Shown: positions 36,500-48,965, counted from the first letter of the stretch. The stretch: 64,000 bases of DNA from Haliclystus octoradiatus (GCA_916610825.1 OU744446.1:15434538-15498537), one strand, 5' to 3'. Notes: a model not told the origin generated them from the letters alone. Translations and numbers: made by a program.

Positions 36500-37026
36500 G
36501 GTAATAACAAGATTTTATAATAGAACCAAGATAGGCTAACTCAGATTAGTGTTTTTAAAGAGTTTTGAGCAAGCCATAATATTATCTTACCTTTGTGAAA
36601 ATCAACCAAATAAAATGTATTTAACATCATTCAAATTTAAAAACAACGTCTTCGCTCGATATCAATAACATCCTCAAAAATGTTTGTTGACCCAATAATG
36701 ATCAAAACGATGGAAATGTTTTCGCATCAAAACGAGATGATCTTAAAATAGGATGCCAATTCCCAGTGATGCTGCTGTGGCAGAAGTTATCAAAATGTTT
36801 GGAAATGATCAATATTAGATTCAAAGATAGATTTTTGAGGATGTTATTGAAGTCGGACAAAGATGTTGTTTTTAAATTTGAATTATTCAACACTTGAGGA
36901 TGTTAAATACATTTTATTTGGTTGATTTTCACGAAAGTAAGATAATACTATGGCCTGTTTAAACCTCTTTAAAACACAAATCTGAGTTAGACTATCTAGG
37001 TTCTATTATAATATCTTGGTAATAGC
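36500..37026. mobile_element. Large fold-back (palindromic) element
   Basis: About 36500-36690 and 36810-37026 are imperfect reverse complements. Shared blocks are TATAATAGAACC, CTAACTCAGATT, AATATTATCTTAC/GTGAAAATCAACC, AAATAAAATGTATTTAAC, AAATTTAAAAACAAC and AATAACATCCTCAAAAAT. The centre lies near 36765. Such nearly complete palindromes are typical of fold-back/MITE elements. A related single arm occurs at 26940-26995. No coding content; target duplication not identified. Confidence 0.65.
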
Positions 37027-37074
37027 AGGTGCGTGGATATAAAAACTGATTATTGATTTTTTTTTCAGAGCTGG

Positions 37075-37388
37075 TTTCCCGGGGGGTAACTCCCACTCTT
37101 CAGGGACAGGGAGGTGCCACTTTAGAAAATGGTGACGTACCCAAAAAGTTCCAAAAATTCTGTTGATGCTACCCAAAAAGTTCCAGCAGGTTGATTGATT
37201 TTAAGTAAATACACAAAAATGATGCAAATTTGTTTTCAAATTCCCTGAAAAAGTGAAAAATAGGATACCCAAAAGTTCCAAAATTTGAAATGTCATGCCC
37301 AAAAAATTTTTTCCCAGCTGGAATATGGACCCCAAAAAAGTGCCACGTCCCCGAATAGCCGTCATATGGGAGTTACCCCCCCGGGGCC
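37075..37388. mobile_element. GC-ended MITE with internal repeats
   Basis: The ends are inverted: CCGGGGGGTAACTCCCA (37078 on) against TGGGAGTTACCCCCCCGGGG (to 37387). The subterminal GTGCCAC/GTGGCAC words are inverted too. Inside are several copies of ACCCAAAAAGTTCCA-like 15-mers (about 37138, 37169, 37264). The very GC-rich ends contrast with the AT-rich surroundings. I recall similar GGGGGTAnCTCCCATA-ended repeats in marine invertebrate genomes; unverified. Confidence 0.65.
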
Positions 37389-37894
37389 GGAATCCACGAC
37401 CGAATAACATGAATTCAATTAAAGGTCAGCGCAAGGGTGGCAGACAATTCCCTAATGATATTTAGTTTCTTGAATGTCATTTAGCATCCAGAATGAATGT
37501 AAAAGTCACAGTGCAAAGCACGTCACTACCAAATTTCAGGAGTTGTAAATATGTATAGGATCAATAAAAGTCCATATGAGGCAGGTCATTCTGTAAAAAA
37601 TGATAACATGATGAGTATAATGATTTCACATTTCATTTCAATATAATTTGATTGACATCTACATCATATGCAATTGTTAGCTCATTCAAGTGACATGAGG
37701 ACTTTACAGAACATGTGTACACTGCCTCGAGGAGTGGAATCATTGTCTTCTCAAGAAGAAAGGTAAGAAGAGCAACATGAACTATAAAAATCTTACTGTT
37801 ATTTTGTTAGGTCTAAAAGGCTAAAGGAAATTAGTCCTGAGTGACGTAATATAAAGGTCTTCATATTTCATTGGAAACATTTTTCGCGGAATCA

Positions 37895-38218
37895 ATGGCT
37901 AAACAATCAAACTGTCGTATGTTTCTTCTGTGGACATTGGCTATATTCACAATGGAAATCTCTGCAACAAATTTTATTTTCAAAGGCAGGATATTTTTTA
38001 CTAAAACAGTTTCAATCATTCAACCCGTCTATACATCAACAGATAACAATGTTTATCTGTGTCGTGAACGATGCGTAAAATCTGTTGATTTTCAATGTAT
38101 CGCCATCAGTTTTACAAAGAATCTGGACAACATCACTATCTGTAACTTGTTCGACACGACAAATGCAATATCATCGATGGTTCAAGACATTTCATCGACT
38201 GTTATTCTATTAATTCCG
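37895..38218 (+). CDS. Gene B first exon: signal peptide and PAN/apple-like Cys region
   Basis: The ATG at 37895 opens a hydrophobic signal peptide (MFLLWTLAIFTMEISA, residues about 9-24, cleavage probably after ISA). About 80 residues follow with Cys at LCRERC, FQC and TIC and an aromatic/hydrophobic pattern like a PAN/apple domain. A consensus donor (CCG|GTGAGT) ends the exon at 38218 in phase 0. An upstream in-frame TTG at 37871 is not used, as ATG gives the better signal peptide. The PAN call is tentative because the exon has fewer Cys than full PAN domains. Confidence 0.55.
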
Positions 38219-40210
38219 GTGAGTACACTTTAAGCATCGATGTTTGCATCAAAATATATTTTTAAATATATTATTGTCTGCCTCTTATGTAATAGCAAGC
38301 AAAGATCTATCAGAAACAACTGTGAAGCTATTTTTTCCGGCAATTTATGGAGTATAATATTTTTAGATTTTTATCAGTGTATCTATATATCATTTTGATA
38401 ACACGTGACTAAACTGAAACAGTCAATCAGAATACTGATACAATGCCTTCATCGCTAAATGCTCCAAGATTCAAATAATGTATTTCATAATCCGAATTCA
38501 AATATGGTTTATGTTGCTTTGGGACGGGCCCTTTGAAAAACGGTATTCCCTATTTCTCACAATCATTGTATGTTCTATCCCTAGCTACTTGCACTGCAGG
38601 AATGATGACGTTACTAGAAGGAGAGTCAGTCAATATTATTCATTACATACTAAGCTAGATGCATTTGATATTATCCGAGTGGATATTATGCGAGTTCAAC
38701 TGTATTAATTTTGTATCACCATGGCTCACGATTAACCAATAAAATGTCAATTTCATACTAGGGATCCACAAAGAATTATGTAGTTCTGTTCAGATTTCTC
38801 AGCCTTTGTATCGACAAGTGGCTTGAGTTGTTTCAATTGATGGCAAAGTTTCAAACGATTGTCTGCAATGTTTATCTTCTATCAGTTTCATTTATGGGGG
38901 CATGTAGGAACATATTAGGGCCCTATTACATACAGTAAACTTTTGCTGAATAGAAAGTTTACTCCTTTCGCTATTGATAATAGTCTCACAGTAGGCCATA
39001 GAAATCGCAAAGATCTATTGATTCCGGGGTTCAAGAGGGATACATCAATGTGCATGGGTTTTATGAGGAAGTAACTTAAATATTCTATATCAATATCAGG
39101 AATTTCAGTATTCACATTTCGTGACAAAACTAAGCAAGTGACCATAAAAGTCTACATATGTCTGTATGGCGTGCGTGCGATCCAGTTCTCCTCTGTTTGA
39201 GTCGTCACGGTTTTAAGTAAGAAATGTGGCTTTTATTTTAATCACTGTTTTGCTGTTATGGCTCCGATTTCAACTTTCTTTTTTACCTTCTGTTTTGTAT
39301 AACGAAAGGAAATATACTCTTGCAATTGGCGATGATTGTACGACTTTTATTGTCGATGTCAAGTTCCACTTGTTCATTTGTTATACAAATTTATCCAGCA
39401 ATACCGGTGATTTATTGCAATAGTATTATATACTACCAGAGTTTTAACAGACATAGTAAGCATTTGAGGAAATTTTACAATCAATGAAAGTTTCACATTC
39501 AACTAACGTTCAAAACCTACAGTTCTGAATTATGAATTTCAGATGGGACATATGATCAATAGAAAGTTAAGCAATTGAAAGGAACTTTAAGCAATAATTG
39601 TTCAAAGAATATGGAGGCTACGTCATCTTAACCAATAATTCTTGTTTTCTGCTTTTCGTATCGAAATAAAAATGTATCTTTCAATTTTGCGACTCCATGC
39701 CGTACCGCCATTGTCTGTAAAGGTTCTCACCTCGCATCATCGACTTTTGCCATTACGCGATCTCGCTTTTACTCGAGTAGGATCTGTCCATCAATCAACT
39801 AATTACAGCTCAGTCAAATTGCACGTGCTCCTGCAGAAGTCTCTTTTCTTATCTGAAAAATTTGTTTTCGATTAGACATTTTACTACGGTAATCTACATT
39901 TTACTTTGGGCATTTTTGACTATCATGTTATTAACTTGGATTTTGTTGTCTTTTTAAAACCGAAAAAAGCAGAGTCATGCTGATTTATAACTTGAATTTT
40001 CCGTTCTGGACAAACTGTGAACAGGTGCTATATGATTTATTTGGCATTTAATGGCTTGAGATGGATATTATAGCAGTGTTCAAAATAGATGGATGATTAG
40101 ATGGCCTACTTGTTATTTCTTTTTGTTTTCACAATACGGCTGACTACGCTGACTATTTATTTGCATTTGAATGCAACACCGTTATGGGCAATATAAAAAT
40201 GAAATAATTG
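38219..40210. other. First intron, no further exon found
   Basis: The phase gap between the first and TSP1 exons means a phase 0 to phase 1 exon should lie between 38219 and 45206, but I could not find one with good borders. Open stretches at 38478-38708 and 39642-39875 lack splice support and motifs. Confidence 0.4.
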
Positions 40211-40512
<302 letters not shown>

Positions 40513-41106
40513 GGTATGTCGCAGTCAAGTGTTACACAAATCAAGACACGCACATTATTTTAAGTAGAAGATAAAGCCATTTTCGTAGGTTAAATTTAAA
40601 TCTTAACCTAAAATTTCTTAGCACACTCACAAGCAAATAATTGTAAATATATTATTGTTATTCTCAACAATGATTAGTTAAAATATCGTTAAGATGATTG
40701 AAAAGTCCTCCTTCATGCGTCTTCTATGAATTAGCATATTTGTGTGAGGGAACTCATTCCATTTTATTCTCTGCTATTGCCGGAAGTGTTGTTTCCTCTT
40801 TTAATTGATTGGTACGAAATCAAACATCTTTTCCAGTCAAAGGATTTCTTGAGAATATCTCAATCAAATACCTACATTTTGTCTGACAGATATGAATGAA
40901 TCTATTTTTCTTTGGTAGTCTTTACACTGATTGTTCTTTATTGTATCTGAACATATCACAATATGTCGAAACATGCACTTCGTTGCACTTCTGTAGGTCT
41001 TTACCAAACTCACAATGACAACAAATGTATGTCTTACTTGCTCCAAAATATCCCAGCAAAGTGGGTCACTCATTTCTATAGCAATGATATAACTATAACT
41101 AGAACA
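40513..41106. other. Intronic AT-rich DNA
   Basis: No exon or repeat supported. Short opposite-strand open stretches between 40864 and 41283 overlap the dispersed repeat that follows and have no protein motif. Confidence 0.4.
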
Positions 41107-41510
41107 TATCAAGGGTCTGCTACGATTCATTCTTACAAGTTGATTGGTTAACGCCAATAACGCCATTTCACCATAGCCGAGCTTGACCCCGTCGTTTTCA
41201 AGAAATTTATGAAAATACCAAACAACAGATAATTTTTTAAATATGGCATTATAAATTGGCAGGTAATAAAAAGTAAAAAGCAAATACAGTGAATATTTAT
41301 AGAGCCATATACAATTTCATTGAGTTACTGTTTCATGCAGTTTCTCAGTTGTTCAAACTAAATCAAATGGCTTGCAGGAGAAATATTTAACAGTTTTAAA
41401 GTGTAAAAAATTATTTTGCACAAATTAACAATTCAAAAACAATTTGCCTAACTTTCTTAACTTTTACAGTATTGATAATTGTAAAAACATAACATAACAT
41501 ATTATAGCAA
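41107..41510 (+). repeat. Dispersed repeat, copy 1 (about 400 bp)
   Basis: Matches 61640-62040 in inverted orientation over its whole length. Shared blocks: TCTGCTACGATTCA, CCAATAACG, CCGAGCTTGAC(C/T)CCGTCG, TCAAGAAATTTATGAAAA, CAATTTCATTGAGTTACT-like, AATCAAATGGCTTGCAGGAG, TTTAAAGTGTA, ACAATTCAAAAA and ATTGATAAT. It is a single element family of unknown class without coding content. The CCGAGCTTGACNCCGTCG block is the best conserved. Confidence 0.75.
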
Positions 41511-42030
41511 CATATTAGATAATCAGTTAGCTAAAAAGTTACCATAAATTCAATAATCTGCTCTTTTAAATAGGCAATTAGCAAACATTTAGTCAATAAA
41601 TCTTTCTTGGTGTCATTTCTTTCTTCGCGTTCACGGCTTTTTACGAAATCTTCAAATTATAGGTAAGAAACATTTTCTTTCCTTTTCTAGTTTTTCCGGT
41701 CAGTTTTCCATAATGAACAACACACATTAGAACATAAAAAATATTTTTTAAAGATAAGAATCAATGACTATGTAAGAAAACGATGTTAAGCATCCATTGT
41801 TTTAATTCCAAGAAGAGAAATCCGAGAGAAATATAAATTTCTCGATATTCATTTTCCTCCCAGCTTTTAGTTGATTTATTTAAAAAGGCAAGTGTACAGC
41901 TCTCGACTCAACTTTCTTCCTGTGACGTCACGAAAATAGGAGAATTACATACTTGATCATGGATTGTAAAGATCAGAAAATGCTCTGAAAACACGTCCCC
42001 AACAGTCACAAATCGGGGCTGGCTATGTTC
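41511..42030. other. Intronic DNA, nothing recognised
   Basis: AT-rich sequence between two repeats. I see no exon, RNA gene or repeat here. Confidence 0.4.
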
Positions 42031-42201
42031 TAAACCAAATAGTTCATACTTTCCGTGAACAATGCTCTGATAGCACCACTCAAGTCACTTCTGGAGAAAA
42101 CTCGAAGGCGAAAATTATCTGATTCCTTCTCGTTTTCTCCTTACGTGCCTCTCGTGGTGCTATCAGAGCATAGTTCACGGAAAGTATGAACTATTTGTTT
42201 A
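42031..42201. mobile_element. Palindromic MITE, about 170 bp
   Basis: 42036-42080 and 42154-42197 are near-perfect reverse complements, with shared words AAATAGTTCATACTTTCCGT and ATGCTCTGATAGCACCAC and one mismatch inside. With a one-base indel the arms extend to TAAAC/GTTTA at the outer ends. The loop of about 75 bp is unrelated. Size and near-identical arms point to a young MITE or a recent hairpin duplication. Confidence 0.75.
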
Positions 42202-44345
42202 TTAGACATTTCGCAATAGACATATGATAAATGTAACATGACATGTAGTCTTGTACCTTTAGTTGATAAAATATTGATAGTAAGTGTGTTATCTTGACTA
42301 TACGATTCTTATATACTCATAGGAGAAATTAAGAAAGTACTGTCTGTGATCATGTTGTAAAACTCATCAATAAAAAGCTAACGACTGTATTTATCACATT
42401 GTGTCGTATTTCAAGGTATTGTTTCATACGGTTCATGCTGACAAATGATACAAATTAGGATATAGTTAAGCAAAATGCTGTAAATAAGAGATGTTTTTTC
42501 TTAACCAGATCGAATGTTGAACATCTAAGAGTTATCTGTTATTCGAGTAATGTATTTCTTGAATTCTATTCTATTAAATGTTTACTACAAGTCAAATTAT
42601 GACAACTTGCATCATTTAGATGACTTTTATAGGAAAAAATATTAATAGAAGATATTTCGTAATGCTTTATTTTTATTTGTAGATTGAATGTACACTAGCT
42701 GATATACGTGAGTATTCAAACAGTTTTCTATTGGGATGAGACGCTTTAGTCAATCAAACATAACATTTTAAAACAACGATAATCCCATTAAAAGGGGTCT
42801 ATTTTTCTTATGCTCTGCGCAACGTTAAAGAGATATACAATAGAAACTCTATATAGCGTATATTTTGTAACGGGTTTTTTTTATAGCGTAAAAATTATGT
42901 TATTTCCGGCATATTTTTGTAGTTTTTTTCATAATAATTATAAATTCTAGTATCACTGCTTATTACGATTATCTCTAATAACGTCACACTTGGTGCATTC
43001 CGTGAAGAAATAAAATTGTTTGTAACGTCCCGTTTACAATAATCTTTTGTTTTGATTATCAAATATGAACAATATAGTATTTTTTCCACAATGACAAAGT
43101 TATTTTGATGCAATGGAACTTACAAAAGATCGCACTATATATCAAATTAAAACAATGCTTTTTAGCATTAGAAAGGGAAACATTTCTGTCACTGTTTGTA
43201 CGGTATGACATAGAATCTATAGTCAAATAAAAGGAACATAATGAACAACAAAACATATCAAGACATATCAATCTCTGGGTGCCTTCGGTAGGGCTACACC
43301 GTCTAATTTACTTTACTTTTTAACTAAGCTCACATGCTGTCGATGTTGAATCTTGCAGTCTTATTTCTCACACATTTGGCTCACCTCCATATAGTTTTCC
43401 TTTAGTAATTTCAGGTACAGTAATTGTACATGTAAAAAAAATAAGATTGCAATAGCTTAGCTGCATTATCAATATTCTCTGAATATTGTATTAAATCTTT
43501 GCCTTGTAAAATGTTAATCTTCACCTTGTGATAAAATGTTTGAAAAACATACAAAATCAAAAATCATCAATTAATAAATTGAAATGTGTTGTGTTTTAAG
43601 TGATCAGTGTTTCAATAATGCTTCAATATAGTAAAGTTGATACCAACTGCTTTGAGAGAGCTCCTAAGAGCTTGAAATTTCAAAAAGAATTTAATTTCCC
43701 GATCAATTTTCATTAGTACTATGATTCATCATTCTCTTAGAGTTTGGTACACATATGTCACATATTTAGAAAACTGTAATCCTCCCATGAGCTTAGTTAT
43801 ATGTATCAAATATTAACCTCTGTTATTCAGCATAATCAAGCCTTTCCTCGGATATTATAATCGCAAACAGCACGATATTCTAATCGCAAGGCTTTGACGG
43901 TCTGCCTTCCCCCTATTTGCACATTATCATGTACATGTTAATTAAACATATAAACCACCATGCTCACCTTACGGCTGTTTGAATAACCAAACACGAACTT
44001 TATATTTCCAGTCTAATCCATGTCAGAACCTTTAACAATAATTTAACAACATAACCAAACAAAATAATTTGTACAGGATTCTTAATAATCAGTGGAAATG
44101 TAAACAGTCTTTCAAGGTAAATGTAACTATCTTTCAGCATTTAGGTTCCGAGGTTACGATAAAAACATTATAAAATCAGATTACAGCAAATAAAAAAGCG
44201 AAAAAGAAGGCAACTTAGCCATAAGAAGTTGCTAACTATTGTTGATATCGTCAAAATTACCAGCCTTTCATATGTGCAGGGTGTATCAAGCCAAATTTAA
44301 CCCCGTTAAAATGTGTCTGCCACAAGCAGCATAATGATTTGTAGA
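42202..44345. other. Intronic AT-rich DNA, no exon supported
   Basis: I saw no exon with consistent splice sites and no element with defined ends in this stretch of gene B's presumed intron. Confidence 0.4.
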
Positions 44346-44575
44346 TAAAGCTTCAGACTTTCTCAGACTTGTCCAACAAGAAATCGATAAGGCGCATAAG
44401 TCTCTGACCGAATCGAGGCATGATGGGAAAGTTTCAAAAATCACGGTCAAAACTCTGCCAACTATTGATCTGCCTACGTCAGACAACGGTCTACGAGGGC
44501 ATTTCACAAGTTTCAGGGTAAGTTCGTTTGAAGCACCTCTCCAATCAGACGCAATAAAAATTTCGACAGACAAAT
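44346..44575 (+). CDS. Possible coding exon, unassigned
   Basis: After TAA TGA and a possible acceptor (GATTTGTAG), the + strand is open for 76 codons to TAA at about 44573. The product is protein-like: SDFLRLVQQEIDKAHKSL forms an amphipathic helix, followed by KITVKTLPTIDLPTS and a polar tail. A strong donor (AGG|GTAAGT) lies at 44517/44518, so it could end there in phase 0. Those phases (1 in, 0 out) do not fit between gene B exons, so it is either another gene, a pseudo-exon or captured sequence. No family recognised. Confidence 0.35.
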
Positions 44576-45205
44576 AAAAACATCAGAAAAATACTCAAAA
44601 TTTGCAATAATGTAATTGAGGCTTTAGGGTAAATCCTTTTGTGTTATATGGAACCTCAATTCCAAACAAACCAATGAACAACAACTAAAATGTGATGTCT
44701 TGACTGCATTCGAATAAAGTCACAAAACATTTCAATACAAAATTTAGTAAACAAAATTATTTTTGCAAGATGAAAAGGGTATAAGTCGTGGAACGTCCTA
44801 GGCTTACCCTCTATTATCGCCTGTGTTGAGGATATGGTCCTGTTTTCTTCAGCTGTTCACTTTTTATATATGATTTAACAAAGACAATCACATTTGAAAC
44901 CTAATTATTATTAATCAGACAAATTTAGAAAGAACTTTTTAATTTAGGGTACCCTATATCGATCATTCTCTTTCTCAAAACCTGGTACAATCTCTGCAAT
45001 TACAATACGAGATTTCCATTGGAAAACGGTGATTCCAGAAATATATAGAACACACGTTCATCCTTTTCCTTCTTTAGCATCCGCTTTCCGAATATGTGTT
45101 GAATTTCATTGGTAAGATTTTGTAAAATCAAACTATAAAGAGTCAGTTTGCTGAAGCTTATTAGATATTTTACCAACCTGATTTTCGTATTATTTGCAAT
45201 CTTTA
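44576..45205. other. Intron before the TSP1 exon
   Basis: AT-rich, no gene seen. It ends with the acceptor GCAATCTTTAG. Confidence 0.45.
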
Positions 45206-45385
45206 GAAAACATTGCTTGGACCAGCTGGGAGATTATTCCAACATGTAACGACGCTACATGTGGTATCTCAGTCAGAGAAAAATATCGAACCTGTGTGGG
45301 GGGTTTATTGAACTGTGCAATAAATCCTAGCTGTCCTGGAGAAGCAGCTGGATACGATGACTGCGGTCTTCCAGATTGCCCTCGT
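45206..45385 (+). CDS. Gene B TSP1 exon
   Basis: A 180-nt exon between the acceptor AATCTTTAG and the donor CCTC|GTAAGTAT, phase 1-1 as is usual for shuffled TSP1 domains. The 60 residues show the TSP1 signature: AWTSWEIIPTCNDATCG (WxxW core with the first Cys pair), REKYRTC, then CAINPSCPG and CGLPDCP. All six Cys expected of one repeat are present, plus the conserved Trp residues, with the RxxxRxC strand as R-KYRTC. The domain folds in the secretory pathway and binds extracellular ligands; W-xx-W is a usual C-mannosylation site. Confidence 0.85.
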
Positions 45386-47688
45386 AAGTATGCTTATTAT
45401 TGAGTGATTTACTCAAAATTTACTCACATATTTATAAGTGTCGATCCAGATATCTTCCCAACATATCATTTAGAATCGAATGCAGTTTCAGTTGTAACAG
45501 GGTTATCAAATATAAAATTAGATTAGAATTCGAGTATATTTATTGCAGTAGCAATTGCAACAATGAGACCAATAAAGCTTTAGAATGTAAATATTGTGAC
45601 TAAAGATCTTTTAAGTCTTCTAAATTTATTACTTTGTCGAAATCTCTGAACCATCCGGAATTTTAATAAATATCAGAAAAGAAACTTGTGGTCACAACAA
45701 CGACTGATTGGTGGAAAATTTTTACTTTCACTGCAAGAATATGATATTTTTATAGTGAAAATAACAACATTTCCGAATACGGCTTTTTGCAGTGGCAGAA
45801 AACCCTGTGTACCAAAAACCGATGGAGGCTCACCCCTCCCACATCGGGTTTATATATTAAATAATTATCAGTGGCATACAGGGTTTTTCTCCAATGAAAA
45901 GATCGTATTCAGAAAAGTTTTCTTTTCGCTTTAAGCATATAATGCTCTCACAAACCAATTTTATTTTTGCAAACTCTTTAAAGAAGTTACAATTGAGACT
46001 GCACGTCTTGTAAGTAGTAGTGGCCTATAATGTCTACAAAAGAGATTAACATAACATATGAAGGACAATTACTATAACCCTATCTTTATCTGTTCGCCAT
46101 TTTTTAGTTAATTCTTTAGTAAACTGCATTTTTTACCTAGTTATAGTAAAAGTGTAGTTTCTATTTTTGCTATATCCTTTTGGTACCTAAATAAAACAAA
46201 ACGTTCCAATAGCTTTCTTTTGTGGCACAATACCATGAACTGAAAATAAAAGAGTTTTGTCCTCGTCGATTACCATTGCTACTCCATAGCTACGCTATGT
46301 GTGAACTGCTTTAATAAATTATCAAAGATTTCAAATTTTGATGTTGACAATTATCGTATTATTGAATCAGTGATTATAACCCAGCCACGCTGCTTCGTTG
46401 GATTGCCCAATCACATTTATGAGAATATAAAATAAATTAAAATTGACAATGATTCTCAGATGGAATCCAGCAACGTGGGTAATCCATAGTTAGTTTATTA
46501 TAATTTAATATCGTGGTGCGCCAAGCATTTATTACATTTATTTACGAGTGCTTTGCAATTGAATTTGTATCCCAGGATTGATGATCAGGTGTATATTACT
46601 AACAGAAGAATCATCCTCTTTGATCAAAAGTGAAAAATCAGACATTTTCTTTTCATTTAGTCACATCACATAGCAGCAAAATAGAAAAATGATGCTAGCT
46701 TCCTACTCTAAATGTCTTGTTAAAAAAATGCAAGCATTAATCAGCAATCTTCAAACTTCAACTAAATTGCCAAAGGCTGATTATCAATTTATCACGTTTA
46801 TACAAGTAGTTCACGAAACTCTACTCTACTCAGACCAATTGCATTTGTCGTTGGAACAAAAAAAGATCATTGAAAAGCAAACAAGTAATCTAAAAATATA
46901 TACTGTACCAGCTTTTACCAATTAAATCAGGCTATAATTTACTTTCTAACAATGAGAAACCACTACTCAAATCCGATACGTTAATAATCGCTTGATCGCT
47001 TCCAATCGGAATTAAGAATTCACTTGAGGGTGATAAACTTATGATCCCATAGACTTGTAAAATATAATAAAATAGATTTTTACGATAACACTCAAAGCAT
47101 TGGAGCACAATCACTTGCATAGTATAAAACACAGATGGATGCGAAGGCGTTTCCCTTTGATAGCTTTGAATAACAGCTAGCAACTTCAACAAAAGTTTCT
47201 AGAACTTCGGTGTTTCACAATAGGAACATTACCCAATCTAGATAAACACGTCGCGAGACATTGTTAATGATTATATCACTACTTTCAGAATTCATGAGCT
47301 ACCTTTCCCATACGAGTCAACAGCATCCCCTACAAAGGGGAATAATAATAATAACCCTCTCTCTATTTGCTCTGGGCTGAATTTGGAGAAGTTGCTGAAA
47401 CGCGAGAAAAACATGTATAGAGTTATGCGAATCTGATCCATTGGACTGCTCTCCCATGCATGATTTCAACCAATTGGATTGTCAATCATGATTTTATTGT
47501 CAAAAAAGGAAAGGACTATCAATCGTATCATTGATCTATTAAATCTATCACTCCGTATGTTTAGTCCAACGTGAATATTATTTGGCTTTCAGTCACTTAC
47601 CAAATGATTCATTTTTATTGGGGAGTGACATTTTTAACAATGCCACATCTTTCCAGTCGACGTAATGTCCGAAGCTTTTCGTTTGTAG
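45386..47688. other. Intron with an unassigned ORF and possible transposon relic
   Basis: 46689-46925 (+) is an ATG-started 78-codon frame with a helical, charged product (MQALISNLQTSTKLPKADYQ...), not recognised and possibly chance. 47370-47420 (GCTCTGGGCTGAATTTGGAG...GAAACGCGAG) resembles the inner left end of the MULE-like element at 25.4 kb. Confidence 0.35.
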
Positions 47689-47970
47689 ATAGTACTCCTT
47701 TCTCTGTAACTCCCGATCCAACAACCCAAGTAGCAACCATCGAGACAACGACTGAAGTGACAACAGAAGAAACTACAGAAATGGTCACGGAAGTGACCAC
47801 GGAACCAACCATGGAAGAAACAACAGAACCAACTACAGAAGCGTTGATCGAAGCAACCACTGAATATATCACTGTAGCAACTACACAAGCAACAATCGAG
47901 ACAATTACAGAACACGGTGTTACAAACGGACCAACTCTTGCTGTTGATGAAGATGGAGATCCGATGATTT
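47689..47970 (+). CDS. Gene B Thr/Glu-rich mucin-like exon
   Basis: Acceptor CGTTTGTAG, donor GATTT|GTAAGTT, phase 1-1. About 94 residues consist largely of TTE, TTEVTTEE and EPTTE-type repeats (residues about 10-75), ending in an acidic DEDGDP. Dense Thr with Pro and Glu and no Cys is typical of an O-glycosylated extended stalk separating folded domains. The opposite strand is also open because of the ACA/GAA repeat composition; that is a shadow. The simple-sequence origin suggests repeat number may vary between alleles. Confidence 0.7.
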
Positions 47971-48349
47971 GTAAGTTGAAGCCACAATTGCTCATTAAAT
48001 CAGATACCTACCAATGATTTCTACGTTTCCCTTATAACAGATTCATTTATCAGTTGATCAACTAAAAACTGCAAGCATGGTAATATATTTGAGGATTGAT
48101 CTTAAAATAAACTTTTTACTGTATCTTTCAGAAAAACTGCTCTGTTTTCACTATAAGATCCTGGTACCACGTACCAGTTCACATTATTTCTTTAACCAAA
48201 TTCTAATTAGTGATTATAGATAGTTTTTGATTTTTTGGTATGCAATATCAAATGTTATGTTTTTCTTTTACGACAGTATAGCACACAGTTTTGAAGAAGC
48301 ATGAATATGTTTTATCGGTTATGTTACCTACCATCCTATTCAACAACAG
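47971..48349. other. Short intron
   Basis: AT-rich, ending in the acceptor TTCAACAACAG. No pyrimidine-rich tract directly before it, so this acceptor is weaker than the others. Confidence 0.45.
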
Positions 48350-48478
48350 ATGAGCCTATATGTGATATAAAAAAATGTGCATCAAATTGCTTTGTCAAAA
48401 TCAAAAATGACGAATGTCAACTGATAAAATATCAAAACAACAACAGAATCTCAAATGCTGCCATAGCTATTCAGTACA
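48350..48478 (+). CDS. Gene B small Cys exon
   Basis: 129 nt, phase 1-1, from CAACAG|AT to TACA|GTATAG. It encodes about 43 residues with Cys at EPICDIKKCASNCF and DECQLI. Phase links it cleanly both to the mucin-like exon and to the next module exon, creating an Ile codon at the latter junction. The donor GTATAG is weak. I did not find the equivalent exon before paralogue A. Function unknown; probably part of the disulphide-rich C-terminal region. Confidence 0.5.
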
Positions 48479-48623
48479 GTATAGAATATTGACTCGTAAT
48501 TTCTCGGAGGAGTTTAAACTATATAAACGTTCTTCATCATACAGAAAACCGACAAAAGATTAAGAGTGGGGCTGAAGTTACACTGCTTATTATTCCAGCC
48601 ACTTCGTTGTTTCTGTTTTATAG

Positions 48624-48733
48624 TTGATTATGAGGATGCAGTCGAACATTGTACCTTGGCTGTTGCAAGTGCTGACTCAGAACAAATAGCGATCGAGGGG
48701 AGACGTGCTTGGATAGACTGTACGACTAATTAC
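48624..48733 (+). CDS. Gene B exon of the Cys-rich C-terminal module
   Basis: 110 nt, phase 1-0, acceptor GTTTTATAG and donor TTAC|GTATGT, as in 5373-5485. The residues DYEDAVEHC, ASADSEQIAIEG and WIDC match the paralogue, with one codon fewer. Conservation of protein pattern, phase and splice context together shows selection on coding function at least until the duplication. Domain not recognised. Confidence 0.75.
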
Positions 48734-48965
48734 GTATGTATAAGCAACTTTTTTTTGTTATTATACTTTTCTTGCTTTCTGAGAGTGATTTTTACTGCCA
48801 GCTTTTAACTATCATTTAAACATTACCAATAATTATATGAACCAAAATAAAAATAATTATTGACCGTTTTGCATTTTACAAAAACAAACCTTGATTCAAA
48901 TATGTAGAATCAATCTCCTGGCGACGAGTAGTCCTTGAACTGTTTTGTTTCTCATAATAATTTAA

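Noticed and set aside
44286..44573. 95-codon minus-strand frame
   Set aside because: The + strand reading of the same DNA is more protein-like and has a splice donor, so the minus frame is probably a shadow.
46689..47192. Pair of adjacent frames on opposite strands (78 and 86 codons) as a divergent or convergent gene pair
   Set aside because: Neither has a motif, paralogue or splice support; lengths are within chance for this base composition. The + frame is mentioned only as unassigned.
47615..47995. Two minus-strand frames rich in Val/Ser and Cys/Phe
   Set aside because: Antisense readings of the ACA/GAA-rich mucin-like exon; that exon has matching splice phases on the + strand.
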